Assembly: GCF_000014065.1 (NCBI RefSeq) | Contig: NC_008044.1 | Span: 1,201,501 to 1,265,500, forward strand | DNA from: Ruegeria sp. TM1040 | GTDB lineage: Bacteria; Pseudomonadota; Alphaproteobacteria; Rhodobacterales; Rhodobacteraceae | DNA length: 64,000 bases | Reading direction: 5' to 3' | Shown here: piece after piece, positions 36,761-50,337 of the stretch | Layout: each line of letters starts with the position of its first letter | Position numbering within the stretch: position 1 is the first letter of the stretch | Translations under genes and position numbers: made by a program | Notes under the pieces: model-generated | What the model was told of the DNA's origin: nothing | Database searches by the model: none | The model's input: only the letters and a program-made list of their open reading frames with translations

Positions 36761-36948
36761 GATTTCAATCGCTGCTCCCTTGCATGGTGCTTAGTGCAAA
36801 ACCGTTAATTTTGGGCCGGTGTAGGGCCTTCGAGCGTGGGAGCGAACCTGCGCCGGATGATGGATTTTGTGCTTAGCCCCTGGCGGCAACACAGGCCGGT
36901 ACGCTGGGTGCCGGTGCGCAAGCGGGACTAATTGGGACAGGTGTAGCC

Positions 36949-40602
<3,654 letters not shown>

Positions 40603-41088
40603 GAGATCTCCCGGCGCCAAGGCGTGCGCCGGGATCCAAGACCGCATCCGTAGGCTTACCTCGGGGGATGCGCAGGGGATGAGGCGGCTCTTTTGGATCT
40701 GCGGGCATCCCCGACGAACAAGAGGGATCACTGCGGTTGATCTCTCACCAGGATCGGAGCTCAGACATTTGGAGTTTCGAAATCTGTCTGGGGTGGGTGC
40801 GCTCACCCCATACGCCGAGAAGGACAAGGCAAGAAAAACATCGGGCGGTCAACAAAAAGAGCCTGATCGGCGAAACTGGCCCTCTCCCAATCGGAGGGGG
40901 CCTTTGCTTTGGTGAAGCCGCTGGTCTCCGGCGCGGCAGCAGGCCGGATTTTTGCGATCTGATGCCGATTTTCCCAGCCGACTGAACGAATTGTTAAGCA
41001 TAATGAACGACCCTGAACACAGGGCCGGAGTCGCGCGGCCCGGCGGCCTTTCGGGGCTTGTATCTTCTTGTTTTGATGGGGTTGACCG
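40603..41088 (+). other. intergenic region with terminator, no gene supported
   Basis: After nrdJ there is a CCGGCGC/GCGCCGG hairpin near 40610-40635 without a U-run. GGCCCTCTCC and GGAGGGGGCC form a 10-bp stem at 40878-40902 followed by TTTGCTTT, a plausible terminator. Short frames in this stretch are rich in Arg, Pro and Gly and have no good ribosome binding site, so I call no gene. Confidence 0.6.
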
Positions 41089-41577
41089 ATGCGCTTTGCT
41101 GCTCGGCATAACATGGGCGTCCTGTGTGGTCTGACACCTCTTTTGGGGGCTGTCGCCGCGCTCGGCCTGCTGGTTGGGTCCGCAGGGCTGGCCGATGACT
41201 GGTCCGGGCGGTTCCTTGGCGCGCGACTGGCGAGCGGGACACTCTCGCCGGACCCCATCCCAACGCTGCGCGCAGAGCCTCAGGCAGGGCGATCTGTGCC
41301 GCAGGCGGACTCAGGGGCCGGCTATCGGGTCGAATTTCCCCCTGTTGCAATCGCGTCGGGTGAAACGGCGACGTTCGAATTGGTCCCGCGCGCCGTCGGT
41401 TCTGTCTTTGTCGAGGAACTTCCGGAGCAAGAGGCCCTCAGTCTTGGGTGGGAAGTCGAGATTTCTCCGGGCTTTCAGTTGCGAGGCAGCGTCAGCGGAG
41501 ATTATGGCGAGGATGGCAACTATTCCCTGTCACCAGAGCACCGGCAATTGGCGCTTACCGCCTCCTTTCGGTTCTGA
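41089..41577 (+). CDS. hypothetical exported protein, possibly outer-membrane associated
   Basis: The 162-residue product has an N-terminal signal-like segment (about residues 8-34, hydrophobic, ending near GLADD), a Pro/Ala-rich middle, and a C-terminal part of alternating polar and hydrophobic residues ending HRQLALTASFRF. A terminal phenylalanine after an alternating strand is typical of the last beta-strand recognised by the BAM machinery. Only two or three strands could fit, so it is not a complete barrel by itself. I recognise no family. The ribosome binding site is weak (GGGG upstream); an ATG at 41113 is an alternative. It stands alone. Confidence 0.55.
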   Translation: MRFAARHNMGVLCGLTPLLGAVAALGLLVGSAGLADDWSGRFLGARLASGTLSPDPIPTLRAEPQAGRSVPQADSGAGYRVEFPPVAIASGETATFELVPRAVGSVFVEELPEQEALSLGWEVEISPGFQLRGSVSGDYGEDGNYSLSPEHRQLALTASFRF

Positions 41578-41942
41578 TCGGCGCAACCGCATCCCTGCGG
41601 AGAATGCCGAACTCCGGACAGGCTGCGTGTATGGGCGGGGGTAGGATTTCGGCGGCACCTAAAGAATTTGAGGTCCAACGGCTGGGGCTTGGGTCTGAGA
41701 CCAGACACCCAAAGGTTCAACAAATTGAGACGGACACGCTCGCTAACAGACTTGCTGACAAAATGGCCGACAGCGTGGCGGAAAGGGCCACTTAACTTCG
41801 GATCGTTTTATGGTCCCAGCCGGACACTCTGCCGACACCGCAGTGTGGCAAGGCGTAAACGCAACACCTGAACCAAGTGCGCGGAGGAACGCCTGCGAAC
41901 TCCGGGCTTGGCCGTTGTCACAACTTGTGCTAGGCCCAACCC

Positions 41943-42107
41943 ATGGCGCATACCGAAACCATTATTACCATCTGTATTGCCTGCTGATCCACAGCGGGCT
42001 GGTTTCTGTCGTTCTCTTTCTTGTGACAAGTTGCTAAGCCCGCGCTACGCGCAGTGCGCTTGCTGTGGTGCTTGGGATTTGCCCGCGCTGACTTGTTGTC
42101 GAAGGAG
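41943..42107 (+). promoter_or_regulatory. possible cysteine leader peptide and alternative stems ahead of cysS
   Basis: ATG at 41943 opens a 14-codon frame, MAHTETIITICIAC, with two Cys codons, the last directly before the TGA (41985-41987). AGCGGGCT (41993-42000) right after it can pair with AGCCCGC at 42037-42043 or with GCCCGC at 42081-42086, which lies just ahead of the cysS ribosome binding site (GAAGGAG, 42101-42107). These pairings exclude each other, as in an attenuator. No strong ribosome binding site precedes the short frame. The remainder of 41578-41942 has small imperfect hairpins but no gene. Confidence 0.3.
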
Positions 42108-42112
42108 CTGAC

Positions 42113-43486
42113 ATGACGACGATCAAATTGCACAACTCAAAGACCCGCAAGAAAGAGGTCTTTACGCCGATTGATCCCGACAATGTGCAAATGTATGTCT
42201 GTGGCCCAACGGTTTATGATCGCGCGCATCTTGGGAATGCCCGCCCGGTGGTGGTGTTTGACGTTCTGTTTCGCCTGCTGCGCCACGTCTATGGCGACAA
42301 GAAAGTCACCTACGCGCGCAATTTCACCGACGTCGATGACAAGATCAACACTCGCGCCGCCGAAAGCGGGCGCGCAATTGGCGAGATCACCTCGGAGACG
42401 ATCCAGTGGTTCCTTGAGGATATGGGCGCGCTTGGGGCGCTGCAGCCCACGCATATGCCACGCGCCACGGAATACATCCCGCAGATGATCGCCATGATCG
42501 AAGAGTTGATCGCGCGCGATCACGCCTATGAAGCCGAGGGGCATGTGCTCTTTGCGGTGGACTCCTGGCGCGAAGGGTATGGGCAGCTCTCGGGACGGTC
42601 GGTTGACGATATGATCGCTGGCGCGCGGGTTGAGGTGGCACCCTACAAGAAAAACCCGATGGATTTTGTGCTCTGGAAGCCGTCGGATGCCGACCAGCCG
42701 GGCTGGGAGAGCCCATGGGGGCGGGGACGGCCGGGCTGGCACATCGAATGCTCTGCCATGAGTCATGATCTCTTGGGCGAGAGTTTTGATATTCATTGCG
42801 GTGGCAATGACCTGATGTTCCCGCACCATGAAAACGAGATCGCCCAGAGCTGCTGTGCCAACCCCGAAGGCGAGTTTGCGCGCTATTGGCTGCACAATGA
42901 GATGCTGCAGGTTGAGGGCAAGAAAATGTCTAAATCGCTGGGCAATTTCTTTACCGTGCGCGATCTCCTGGATCAGGGAATCCCGGGCGAGGTGGTGCGA
43001 TTTGTGTTCCTGCAGACCCACTATCGAAAGCCGATGGACTGGACCGAGAAGAAAGCCGCCGAGGCGGAGGCGACGTTGCGCAAGTGGCGGGCGCTGACAG
43101 CGGGCATCGAGCCCGCCGCCACCGCAGCTGCCGCGGTTGTGGACGCGCTGTCGGATGATCTCAATACCGCAGGGGCGATTGCCGAGATGCACAAGCTGGC
43201 GGCGGCTGGCGATGGTGCAGGGCTTTTGGCGGCTGGCCAACTGGTTGGCCTTTTGGGCGATGAGATGGGCGAATGGGCTGCTGCGCCCTCGGTGGATCTC
43301 TCGGCCCATGAGGCGCGCCTGTTTAAGGCACGCCAGGCGGCCATGGAGACCAAGGATTTCTCCGAGGTGGATCGCCTGAAGGCCGCCTATACCGAGGCAG
43401 GGCTTGAGGTGCGCATGTCCAAAACCGGGGTGGAATTGGTCCCGGGCGCAGGCTTTGACGCTGCAAAGCTGGAGGCGCTGTCGTGA
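42113..43486 (+). CDS. cysS: cysteinyl-tRNA synthetase
   Basis: CysRS charges tRNA-Cys. The 457-residue class I enzyme has the HIGH-type region [17 protein letters not shown], with the first zinc-ligand cysteine, the ECSAMS and [11 protein letters not shown] zinc/substrate blocks, and the KMSKS motif in [11 protein letters not shown]. Length is normal. GAAGGAG lies 5 bases upstream of the ATG. The stop overlaps the GTG start of cimA by four bases, so the two are translationally coupled. Confidence 0.97.
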   Translation: MTTIKLHNSKTRKKEVFTPIDPDNVQMYVCGPTVYDRAHLGNARPVVVFDVLFRLLRHVYGDKKVTYARNFTDVDDKINTRAAESGRAIGEITSETIQWFLEDMGALGALQPTHMPRATEYIPQMIAMIEELIARDHAYEAEGHVLFAVDSWREGYGQLSGRSVDDMIAGARVEVAPYKKNPMDFVLWKPSDADQPGWESPWGRGRPGWHIECSAMSHDLLGESFDIHCGGNDLMFPHHENEIAQSCCANPEGEFARYWLHNEMLQVEGKKMSKSLGNFFTVRDLLDQGIPGEVVRFVFLQTHYRKPMDWTEKKAAEAEATLRKWRALTAGIEPAATAAAAVVDALSDDLNTAGAIAEMHKLAAAGDGAGLLAAGQLVGLLGDEMGEWAAAPSVDLSAHEARLFKARQAAMETKDFSEVDRLKAAYTEAGLEVRMSKTGVELVPGAGFDAAKLEALS

Positions 43487-45111
43487 CGGAACGGCTCTAT
43501 CTTTATGACACCACCCTGCGCGACGGTCAGCAGACCCAAGGGGTGCAATTCTCCACGCTTGAAAAAAAGCAGATCGCCCAGGCCCTTGACGACCTAGGTG
43601 TGGACTATATCGAAGGCGGCTGGCCGGGGGCCAACCCCACCGACAGCGCCTTTTTCGATGAGGCGCCCAAGACCCGCGCGACGCTCACCGCCTTTGGCAT
43701 GACCAAGCGGGCAGGACGTTCGGCGGCAAATGACGATGTGCTGGCGGCTGTGATGAACGCAGGCACCCGGTCGGTCTGTCTTGTGGGCAAGTCGCATGAT
43801 TATCACGTAACGACCGCGCTTGGGATCAGCCTTGACGAGAACCTCGACAACATCGCGCAGTCGGTGGCGCATATCGTGGCCGAGGGGCGCGAGGCGCTGT
43901 TTGATGCAGAGCATTTCTTTGATGGCTACAAGGCGAACCCGGAGTATGCGCTGGCGGCCTGCCGTGCCGCGCTCGATGCGGGCGCGCGCTGGGTTGTTCT
44001 GTGTGATACAAATGGTGGCACGCTGCCGCATGAGGTGTCTCGGATCGTCACTGAGGTGATTGCTGCGGGGCTGCCGGGCGAGAAGCTCGGCATTCACACC
44101 CACAATGACACCGAAAACGCGGTGGCCTGTTCGCTGGCAGCGGTGGACGCCGGGGTGCGCCAGATCCAGGGGACGCTGAATGGGCTGGGGGAGCGCTGCG
44201 GCAACGCCAATCTCACCACGCTGATCCCGACGCTGCTGCTGAAGGAGCCCTACGCGAGCGGCTATGAGACAGGCGTGCCAAAAGGCGCGCTGGCCCGGCT
44301 CACCAAGGTCAGCCGGATGCTTGATGAGATCCTCAACCGGGTGCCGCAGAAGCAGGCCGCCTATGTGGGGGCCTCGGCCTTTGCCCATAAGGCGGGCCTG
44401 CACGCCAGCGCGATCCTCAAGGACCCGTCAACCTATGAGCATATCGACCCGGCTGTGGTCGGCAACGGCCGCATCATTCCGATGTCCAATCAGGCCGGGC
44501 AGTCGAACCTGCGCCGTCGTCTGGCCGAGGCGGGCCTCACGGTTGAAAAAGGCGACCCTGCGTTGGGCCGTATTCTGGAGCGGGTGAAGGAACGCGAGAC
44601 CGAGGGTTACTCCTATGACACCGCGCAGGCCTCGTTCGAGCTGCTCGCGCGCGAAGAACTGGGCCAGATGCCAGAGTTTTTCGAAGTGAAGCGCTACAAG
44701 GTCACCGTGGAGCGGCGCAAGAACAAGTACAACAAGATGGTGAGCCTCTCCGAGGCGGTGGTCGTGGTCAAGGTCGACGGTGAAAAGCTGCTCTCGGTGA
44801 GTGAATCGCTGGATCCCTCGGGCAGCGACCGTGGACCGGTGAACGCGCTCGCAAAGGCGTTGCGCAAGGATTTGGGGCGCTATTCCAAGGTGTTGGATGA
44901 TATGCGTCTGGTCGACTTCAAGGTGCGGATCACCCAGGGGGGCACCGAGGCCGTGACCCGCGTGATCATCGACAGCGAGGACGGCAAGGGGCGGCGCTGG
45001 TCCACGGTTGGGGTCAGTGCCAACATATTGGATGCCTCGTTCGACGCGCTGCTTGATGCGATGAACTGGAAGCTTCTGCGGGATGCATCTGAGGCAGCGG
45101 ATGCAGTTTGA
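43483..45111 (+). CDS. cimA: citramalate synthase
   Basis: CimA condenses pyruvate and acetyl-CoA to (R)-citramalate, giving a threonine-independent route to 2-oxobutyrate and isoleucine. The 542-residue protein has the DRE-TIM metallolyase domain ([16 protein letters not shown] near the N terminus, [16 protein letters not shown] near residue 205, [12 protein letters not shown] near 232) and a C-terminal LeuA-type allosteric domain (about 410-535). The GQQTQG form separates it from 2-isopropylmalate synthase, which usually has GEQSPG. It begins with GTG inside the end of cysS. Regulation by isoleucine is expected from the family. Confidence 0.93.
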   Translation: MTERLYLYDTTLRDGQQTQGVQFSTLEKKQIAQALDDLGVDYIEGGWPGANPTDSAFFDEAPKTRATLTAFGMTKRAGRSAANDDVLAAVMNAGTRSVCLVGKSHDYHVTTALGISLDENLDNIAQSVAHIVAEGREALFDAEHFFDGYKANPEYALAACRAALDAGARWVVLCDTNGGTLPHEVSRIVTEVIAAGLPGEKLGIHTHNDTENAVACSLAAVDAGVRQIQGTLNGLGERCGNANLTTLIPTLLLKEPYASGYETGVPKGALARLTKVSRMLDEILNRVPQKQAAYVGASAFAHKAGLHASAILKDPSTYEHIDPAVVGNGRIIPMSNQAGQSNLRRRLAEAGLTVEKGDPALGRILERVKERETEGYSYDTAQASFELLAREELGQMPEFFEVKRYKVTVERRKNKYNKMVSLSEAVVVVKVDGEKLLSVSESLDPSGSDRGPVNALAKALRKDLGRYSKVLDDMRLVDFKVRITQGGTEAVTRVIIDSEDGKGRRWSTVGVSANILDASFDALLDAMNWKLLRDASEAADAV

Positions 45112-45877
45112 CGATGACCTGATTGCCTGCGCCGAGGCGGTTCAGAAGGGCGATCCAGACCGGTTCCTGGCCGCAATGGCCGCGCCGGTAGAGGCGCGTG
45201 CTGTGCTGTTTGCCCTCTATGCGTTCAACCTGGAGATTTCGCGTGCGCCCTGGGCCAGCCAGGAAAGCATGATTGCAGAGATGCGGGTGCAATGGTGGCG
45301 TGATGTGGGCGCAGAGATCGCCGCAGGCGGGCCGGTGCGCAGACACTATGTGGCGACACCTCTCACGCGGCTTGTTGATCGCAGCGCGGCGCGAGCGATT
45401 GACGCGATGGCGGAGGCGCGACGCTGGGACATCTACCGCGACCCTTTTGAGGATGAGGCGGCGTTTGATGCCTATATCGACGCAAACGCCGGGGGGCTGA
45501 TGTGGATGGCGGCGGCCTCTCTGGGGGCGGCAGACGAAGCCGTTGTGCGTGACTATGCCTATGCGGCGGGTCTGGCGGCCTATATGCGGGCGATCCCGGA
45601 GCTTGAGGCGCAACACCGCGTGCCGCTCTTGGATGGGACCTCTGCAGGGCTGGTCGCCTTGGCAGAGCGTGGGCTGGATCGGCTGGCAGCGGCGCGCCGT
45701 CGCCGGGGCGCGGTCTCACCCGCTGCGCGCGCGGCGCTCCTGCCCGGCTGGCAGGCGGAGGCGCTATTGCGGCAGGTGCGGGCAGAGCCCGAACGGGTTG
45801 GGGCAGGGGCGCTTGGCGTCAGTGAGTTCCGCCGGCGTATCAGCCTGATGTGGCAGGCTGGCAGCGGGCGCTGGTAG
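45101..45877 (+). CDS. squalene/phytoene synthase family protein (NDUFAF6-like)
   Basis: The 258-residue protein has the all-alpha trans-isoprenyl-diphosphate synthase fold: LFALYAFNLEISRAPW near residue 35, QWWRD near 64, and a region near 155 (YAYAAGLAAYMRAIPELEAQ) that replaces the usual second aspartate-rich motif. The aspartates needed for prenyl diphosphate binding are incomplete, so enzymatic activity is doubtful; such proteins resemble NDUFAF6, a complex I assembly factor. The start at 45101 (MQFDDDL) overlaps the end of cimA by 11 bases; 45083 is an alternative. Confidence 0.75.
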   Translation: MQFDDDLIACAEAVQKGDPDRFLAAMAAPVEARAVLFALYAFNLEISRAPWASQESMIAEMRVQWWRDVGAEIAAGGPVRRHYVATPLTRLVDRSAARAIDAMAEARRWDIYRDPFEDEAAFDAYIDANAGGLMWMAAASLGAADEAVVRDYAYAAGLAAYMRAIPELEAQHRVPLLDGTSAGLVALAERGLDRLAAARRRRGAVSPAARAALLPGWQAEALLRQVRAEPERVGAGALGVSEFRRRISLMWQAGSGRW

Positions 45878-45934
45878 CTGCGCCCGCGCAATGGGGACTG
45901 AGACTGCGGCTGGCGATCAGGTCCCGTCTGGCGA

Positions 45935-47164
45935 TCAGGCCGCGGCGGATTTGGGTTTCAGCACCAGCCAGATCAGTGCGCCCCCCGCGAGAACCAGGAA
46001 GGGCGCCATCGCCATATTGACAGCGGCCCAGCCCTCGACCGGGTTGCCGCCTGAGCAGTTCATCAGGCCTCCCGAGGCCAGTGATGCCACGGTGACACCG
46101 CCAAAGACCAAGAGGTCATTGAGACCCTGCATACGGCCGCGCTCATGCGCCTCATGCGCGCCGGCCAGCATTGTGGTTGCGCCAATAAAGCCAAAATTCC
46201 AGCCGACGCCCAGAAGGACAAGCGCCACAAAGAAGTTGCTGAGTTCTACGCCCTGCAAGGCGACCGCACCGGCGCCGGCGAGGATCACAAGCCCCGCGCC
46301 AACGATTTTCTCCACCCCGAAGCGCGCGATCAGATGCCCGGTAAAGAAGGACGGCACATACATGGCCAGAACGTGCCATGTGACCACATCCGCCGCCGCG
46401 TCCTGACCAAAGCCGCAGCCTACAACTGCAAGCGGTGTCGAGGTCATCACAAGGTTCATCAGCGCATAGGATACCATGGCGCAGATGACCGCGACGGCAA
46501 TGGTTGGTGTTTTCATCAGCTCCCAGCGGCTGCGGCCCATCGGGGCGTCCTCGCTCGGGGCTTCGGGGCGGGGGATGCGCAGGAACGCAAAGAGCCCGAC
46601 CCCCAGCACATTGACCGCAATCACCGCCATATAGGTGCCAAGGAAAGGAATGACGAAGGCGTCGCTTGTGGCTTTGACCAGCTGCGGGCCGATGATGGCC
46701 GACAAGAGCCCACCAGCCATGACATAGGAAATCGCCTTGGGGCGGAAACTGTCAGAGGCGGTGTCGGCGGCGGCAAAGCGGTAGAAGCCCTGCGCGCTCA
46801 TGTAGACGCCGGTGAGGGCGCTGCCGATGAGAAACACCGGAAACGACCCGGTATAGAGCCCATAGCCGCCAATCAGACCACCAAGTGCGCCGCCCGTGGC
46901 CCCGATCGCAAAACCAGCGCGCCGGCCAAAGCGCTGCATGATCGCAGAGATCGGCGTGGCCGAGATCATCGAACCCGCGACAATGAGCGAGATCGGCAAT
47001 GTCGCAAGACAGGGGTTGGTGGCAAGCGATTGACCGGCCAGCCCCCCAACGATGAAGATCATCGGCATCTGCGCACCCAAAAAGGCCTGCGCAAGCACAA
47101 GAATCAGAACATTGCGCTTTGCAATATGGTCGTCGGGGGCAGGAGCGGTCATAGTCATGGCCAT
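45935..47164 (-). CDS. MFS transporter
   Basis: The 409-residue protein has about 12 membrane segments and the major-facilitator loop signature around residue 73 (ISAIMQRFGRRAGFAIGATGG) with a second half-repeat near residue 280 (FFTGHLIARFGVEKIVGAG). Substrate is unknown; the sequence resembles uncharacterised MFS proteins of the YbfB/multidrug-like type. Three in-frame ATGs (47164, 47158, 47152) lie close together, and I used the first. It is convergent with the squalene-synthase-like gene (57-bp gap) and divergent from the AlkA-like gene. Confidence 0.82.
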   Translation of the reverse strand: MAMTMTAPAPDDHIAKRNVLILVLAQAFLGAQMPMIFIVGGLAGQSLATNPCLATLPISLIVAGSMISATPISAIMQRFGRRAGFAIGATGGALGGLIGGYGLYTGSFPVFLIGSALTGVYMSAQGFYRFAAADTASDSFRPKAISYVMAGGLLSAIIGPQLVKATSDAFVIPFLGTYMAVIAVNVLGVGLFAFLRIPRPEAPSEDAPMGRSRWELMKTPTIAVAVICAMVSYALMNLVMTSTPLAVVGCGFGQDAAADVVTWHVLAMYVPSFFTGHLIARFGVEKIVGAGLVILAGAGAVALQGVELSNFFVALVLLGVGWNFGFIGATTMLAGAHEAHERGRMQGLNDLLVFGGVTVASLASGGLMNCSGGNPVEGWAAVNMAMAPFLVLAGGALIWLVLKPKSAAA

Positions 47165-47236
47165 TGCGTAGCCCTGAACAGGTGAAGGAACAAGCGGCGT
47201 GCAGTGCACCGATACAATTTTCGCGCGTGGCTCCAG

Positions 47237-47869
47237 ATGACGGTGGGCCGCCTGATCGAGACCCCGGCCTGCGTGGCCGAAGGGGCTGCCTGGCTGGCGG
47301 CGCAAGAGCCACGCTTTGCCGAAGCGCTCGCGCAGACCGGGGACTTGCCGCTGCGGCGCAAGCCTGACGGGTTTGCACAGCTTCTCAGCGCCATTGTCAG
47401 CCAGCAGGTCTCGGTGGCGTCGGCCAATGCGATCTGGGCGCGGATGCGGGCCGCCAATCTTACTGGGCCGCGCAAGATCCAATGGGCCAGCGACGAGGAT
47501 CTGCGCGCGGCCGGACTCAGTCGCCAGAAGATCCGCTATGCCCGTGCCCTGTCGGAGGCACGCATTGATTTCAAGGCGTTACGGCACGCTCCTACAGCGG
47601 AGGTGATCGCCGAACTGACACAGGTTTCAGGGATCGGGGTCTGGACGGCAGAGATTTACGCGATGTTTTCCTTGGGGCGCGCTGATGTCTTTGCGCCTGG
47701 CGATCTGGCCCTGCAAGAGAGCGCGCGGATGCTTTTTGATCTGTCCGAGCGCCCCAAAGAGCGCGCCCTGCGCGAGATGGCAGAGGCCTGGTCACCGTGG
47801 CGCTCGGTTGCGGCGCGGCTTTTGTGGGCCTATTACCATGTGGCAAAGGACAGGGAAGGGATCCGATGA
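47237..47869 (+). CDS. DNA-3-methyladenine glycosylase, AlkA-like
   Basis: The 210-residue protein belongs to the helix-hairpin-helix glycosylase superfamily and should excise alkylated purines. The core has LLSAIVSQQVSVASANAIW near residue 47 and the hairpin LTQVSGIGVWTAEIYAMFSLG near 128. The catalytic aspartate is in VFAPGDLALQ, equivalent to the AlkA Asp. It lacks the N-terminal domain of E. coli AlkA. The frame is open to a GTG at 47204; I prefer the ATG at 47237 (MTVGRLIET). It overlaps the esterase gene by four bases (ATGA). Confidence 0.87.
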   Translation: MTVGRLIETPACVAEGAAWLAAQEPRFAEALAQTGDLPLRRKPDGFAQLLSAIVSQQVSVASANAIWARMRAANLTGPRKIQWASDEDLRAAGLSRQKIRYARALSEARIDFKALRHAPTAEVIAELTQVSGIGVWTAEIYAMFSLGRADVFAPGDLALQESARMLFDLSERPKERALREMAEAWSPWRSVAARLLWAYYHVAKDREGIR

Positions 47870-48531
47870 CTCGCGTTTTGACTGCCGGCCGCAAAGAGCC
47901 GCTCTCCGGGGAAACTCGTTCTGCCGTGGTGTTTCTGCACGGCTATGGCGCCAATGGGGCTGACCTTCTGGGCCTTGCCGATCCGCTGGCTGAACATCTG
48001 CCTGACACCCTGTTTGTGGCGCCGGATGCGCCCGAGGCCTGCGCCGGGGCGCCGATGGGCTATCAGTGGTTCCCGATCCCGTGGATCGATGGCTCTTCCG
48101 AGGAAGAATCCATGCGCGGCATGATGGCGGCGGTTGAGGATCTCAATGCGTTTCTCGACGCGCTTATGGTCGACGAGGATCTGCTGCCCGAGCAGGTGGT
48201 GCTCTTGGGCTTTTCGCAAGGCACCATGATGGCGCTGCATGTCGCCCCGCGCCGCGAAGATCCGGTGGCGGGTATTGTTGCATTCTCGGGGCGCTTGCTC
48301 TCGCCCGAGACGTTCAGCGACGAGGTCGTGAGCCGGATGCCTGTGCTTCTGGTGCATGGCGACCAGGACGACGTCGTGCCGCCGCAATCGCTGCCGCAGG
48401 CGGCCGAAGCCTTGCAGGAGGCGGGCTTTCGGGATGTGTTTGCCCATGTGATGAAGGGAACCGGCCATGGGATCGCCCCCGATGGGCTGAGCGTGGCGCT
48501 TGCCTTCATGCGCGACAAGCTGAGCCTCTGA
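47866..48531 (+). CDS. alpha/beta hydrolase, carboxylesterase/phospholipase family
   Basis: The 221-residue protein is an Abhydrolase_2 (phospholipase/carboxylesterase) member. The oxyanion region is VVFLHGYGANGADLL near residue 22, the nucleophile serine is in VLLGFSQGTMMAL, the aspartate in LVHGDQDDVVPP and the histidine in KGTGHGIAPDG, giving a complete triad. No signal peptide. The natural ester is unknown. Translation is coupled to the AlkA-like gene through the ATGA overlap. Confidence 0.87.
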   Translation: MTRVLTAGRKEPLSGETRSAVVFLHGYGANGADLLGLADPLAEHLPDTLFVAPDAPEACAGAPMGYQWFPIPWIDGSSEEESMRGMMAAVEDLNAFLDALMVDEDLLPEQVVLLGFSQGTMMALHVAPRREDPVAGIVAFSGRLLSPETFSDEVVSRMPVLLVHGDQDDVVPPQSLPQAAEALQEAGFRDVFAHVMKGTGHGIAPDGLSVALAFMRDKLSL

Positions 48532-48550
48532 CGGGCGAACTAGCAAGCGT

Positions 48551-48970
48551 TCAGCGCTGTTCTTTAAGGATAATCTGAGATTGGGCCCGCTCGATGAGCG
48601 GGCTCTTTGCTATTTGGTCATTGAGCTGCGTGAGCGCATCTGTATCTGCAACCGCGATCATGGCCATTGCGTCCCATTCCCCGGCCAGCGAGGCCACATA
48701 GGTGATGCCCGAGACTTCTGAAAGCCAGGTCAGCGCCGGTGCACAGGGGCGTGTCGCAAACTGCAGCAGGATCATCGCCCGCAAGGGCGCTGCGGCCTCG
48801 GTGACTGCTGCGTGGTAGCCGGTAATGATGTTCTGATCTTCCATCGCGCGGATCCGGTCCTGCACCGCCTGGCGCGAGAGATGAACCGCGCGCGCGATGG
48901 CAGCGGTGCTCTGGCGGGCATTTCGCGCAAGTTCCGCCAGAATGCGCCGATTGGTTGGATCGAGATCCAC
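48551..48970 (-). CDS. Lrp/AsnC family transcriptional regulator
   Basis: The 139-residue protein has the N-terminal AsnC-type helix-turn-helix (LDPTNRRILAELARNARQST, then IARAVHLSRQAVQDRIRAME) and a C-terminal RAM ligand-binding domain (from about residue 65). I chose the GTG at 48970 (VDLDPTN), preceded by AAGGA; the ATG at 49012 would add 14 unconserved residues. It is divergent from a small cupin gene over 134 bp, the probable target. The ligand is unknown. Confidence 0.85.
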   Translation of the reverse strand: MDLDPTNRRILAELARNARQSTAAIARAVHLSRQAVQDRIRAMEDQNIITGYHAAVTEAAAPLRAMILLQFATRPCAPALTWLSEVSGITYVASLAGEWDAMAMIAVADTDALTQLNDQIAKSPLIERAQSQIILKEQR

Positions 48971-49104
48971 GTCGCCGTCCTTTTCAAAGCGCCCGCGCCT
49001 GTGCCGGTCCAAAACAGCGAAACGCCGTCATTTTCCGTCGCTCTGCGGGCTGTTGTTGCGTCCATTCGTAAAAGATCATGCGCGCTATCAGAATGGAGAG
49101 AAAG

Positions 49105-49419
49105 ATGAAACTGATTTCACCGCTTGAGTTTACCGGCACGCGTGCATGGGATGCGCTTGATATTGAACGATTTACCGGTGCCACCACGGTCCGGTTGCAT
49201 TGGACGGATCAAGCCTATGTCTGGCATGTCAACGACGGGGCCGAGGTCTTTGTCGTGCTCAAGGGTGCGGTCGATATGCATGTGCGCCAGACCGGTCGGG
49301 AGGAGGTCTTCTCGCTGTCGGAGGGGGATATCTTTCACGCCGAGGCCGGGGACGAGCATGTGGCGCATCCGCGGGGTGCGGCGCGTGTCCTCGTGATCGA
49401 AGCTGAGGGCAGCATCTGA
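49105..49419 (+). CDS. small cupin-domain protein
   Basis: The 104-residue protein is a single cupin barrel: AEVFVVLKGAVDMHVR forms motif 1 and GDIFHAEAGDEHVAHPRG motif 2, with histidines that could bind a metal, although motif 1 lacks the usual HxH pair (WHVNDGAE). GGAGA lies just upstream of the ATG at 49105. The substrate is unknown. Its divergence from the Lrp gene suggests it is a target of that regulator. Confidence 0.82.
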   Translation: MKLISPLEFTGTRAWDALDIERFTGATTVRLHWTDQAYVWHVNDGAEVFVVLKGAVDMHVRQTGREEVFSLSEGDIFHAEAGDEHVAHPRGAARVLVIEAEGSI

Positions 49420-49424
49420 TCTGA

Positions 49425-50090
49425 TTAGCCGTCGCGGCGCTGCCGGGGCTTGCGGGCAGGTGTCGCCGTGGCGCGCCGTTTTGCGGCATGCTTGCGATGC
49501 GGTTTGGCCGCGGGCTTTGGCGGGCCGGGCACGCGGGGCGGGTCAAGATCGTCCCATTTGCCCTGCGCCAGACCATCGAGCGTCCAGGCGCCAATGGCAT
49601 AGCGGATGAGACGCAGGGTCGGATAGCCCATAGCGGCCGTCATCCGCCGCACCTGCCGGTTTTTGCCTTCGGATATCTTCAGTTCGAGCCAAGCGGTCGG
49701 CACGGATTTGCGCTCTCGGATCGGCGGCGTGCGCGCCCAGAGCTGTGCGGGTTCCGAGATCAGTTCCGCCTTTGCGGGGCGTGTCATTCCGTCTTTCAAA
49801 TCAACGCCTTGGCGCAGGGCCTTCAAAGCGTCCTCGGTGGGGATGCCTTCCACCTGAACCCAATAGGTTTTCTCGAGCTTATGCTTTGGGTCGCTGATCC
49901 AGGCCTGCAAGCGGCCATTGTCTGTGAGCAGCATCAGCCCTTCGCTGTCGCGGTCCAGACGCCCTGCGGGATAGACGCCGGGACAGTCAACATAATCGCT
50001 AAGCGTTGCGCGCGGGCTGCCCTCGCTGCCACGATCGGTGAACTGCGGCAGCACATCAAAGGGTTTGTTGAAACGGATCAAGCGGCTCAT
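49425..50090 (-). CDS. rRNA large-subunit pseudouridine synthase, RluE-like
   Basis: The 221-residue protein is an RsuA/RluE-type pseudouridine synthase. It has the [18 protein letters not shown] start, the catalytic aspartate in [24 protein letters not shown], and the [20 protein letters not shown] block. There is no S4 domain, which fits RluE (modifying U2457 of 23S rRNA in E. coli). The C-terminal 30 residues are a basic Arg/Lys/Pro tail. I used the ATG at 50090, the conserved start. It ends convergently 5 bp from the cupin gene. Confidence 0.9.
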   Translation of the reverse strand: MSRLIRFNKPFDVLPQFTDRGSEGSPRATLSDYVDCPGVYPAGRLDRDSEGLMLLTDNGRLQAWISDPKHKLEKTYWVQVEGIPTEDALKALRQGVDLKDGMTRPAKAELISEPAQLWARTPPIRERKSVPTAWLELKISEGKNRQVRRMTAAMGYPTLRLIRYAIGAWTLDGLAQGKWDDLDPPRVPGPPKPAAKPHRKHAAKRRATATPARKPRQRRDG

Positions 50091-50337
50091 GAGGATCGCT
50101 CTACGGGCAGGCGGGGCGCGGTGCAAGCCCGGGCATCGGTGCCGCAGCGCAGAACGCCTGTTTTTTGGGCTGTGGATAACTGTCACGCCCCTGTCACGGA
50201 ATCATCCTATCCCACACGACATCTGGTGGCGAATAGGGGCTTGTCAGGTTCCGGCCACGATATATAGTTAATCTCAAGCTGGGGCGGGTTCCCCGCTCTG
50301 GTGCCATCTCGAGGCAAGCAGGGCGAGGAAGACGTTT

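Noticed and set aside
36761-36948. Cobalamin riboswitch ahead of the B12-dependent reductase
   Set aside because: I looked for the conserved B12-box and core blocks and found none in readable form; only NrdR-like boxes were seen.
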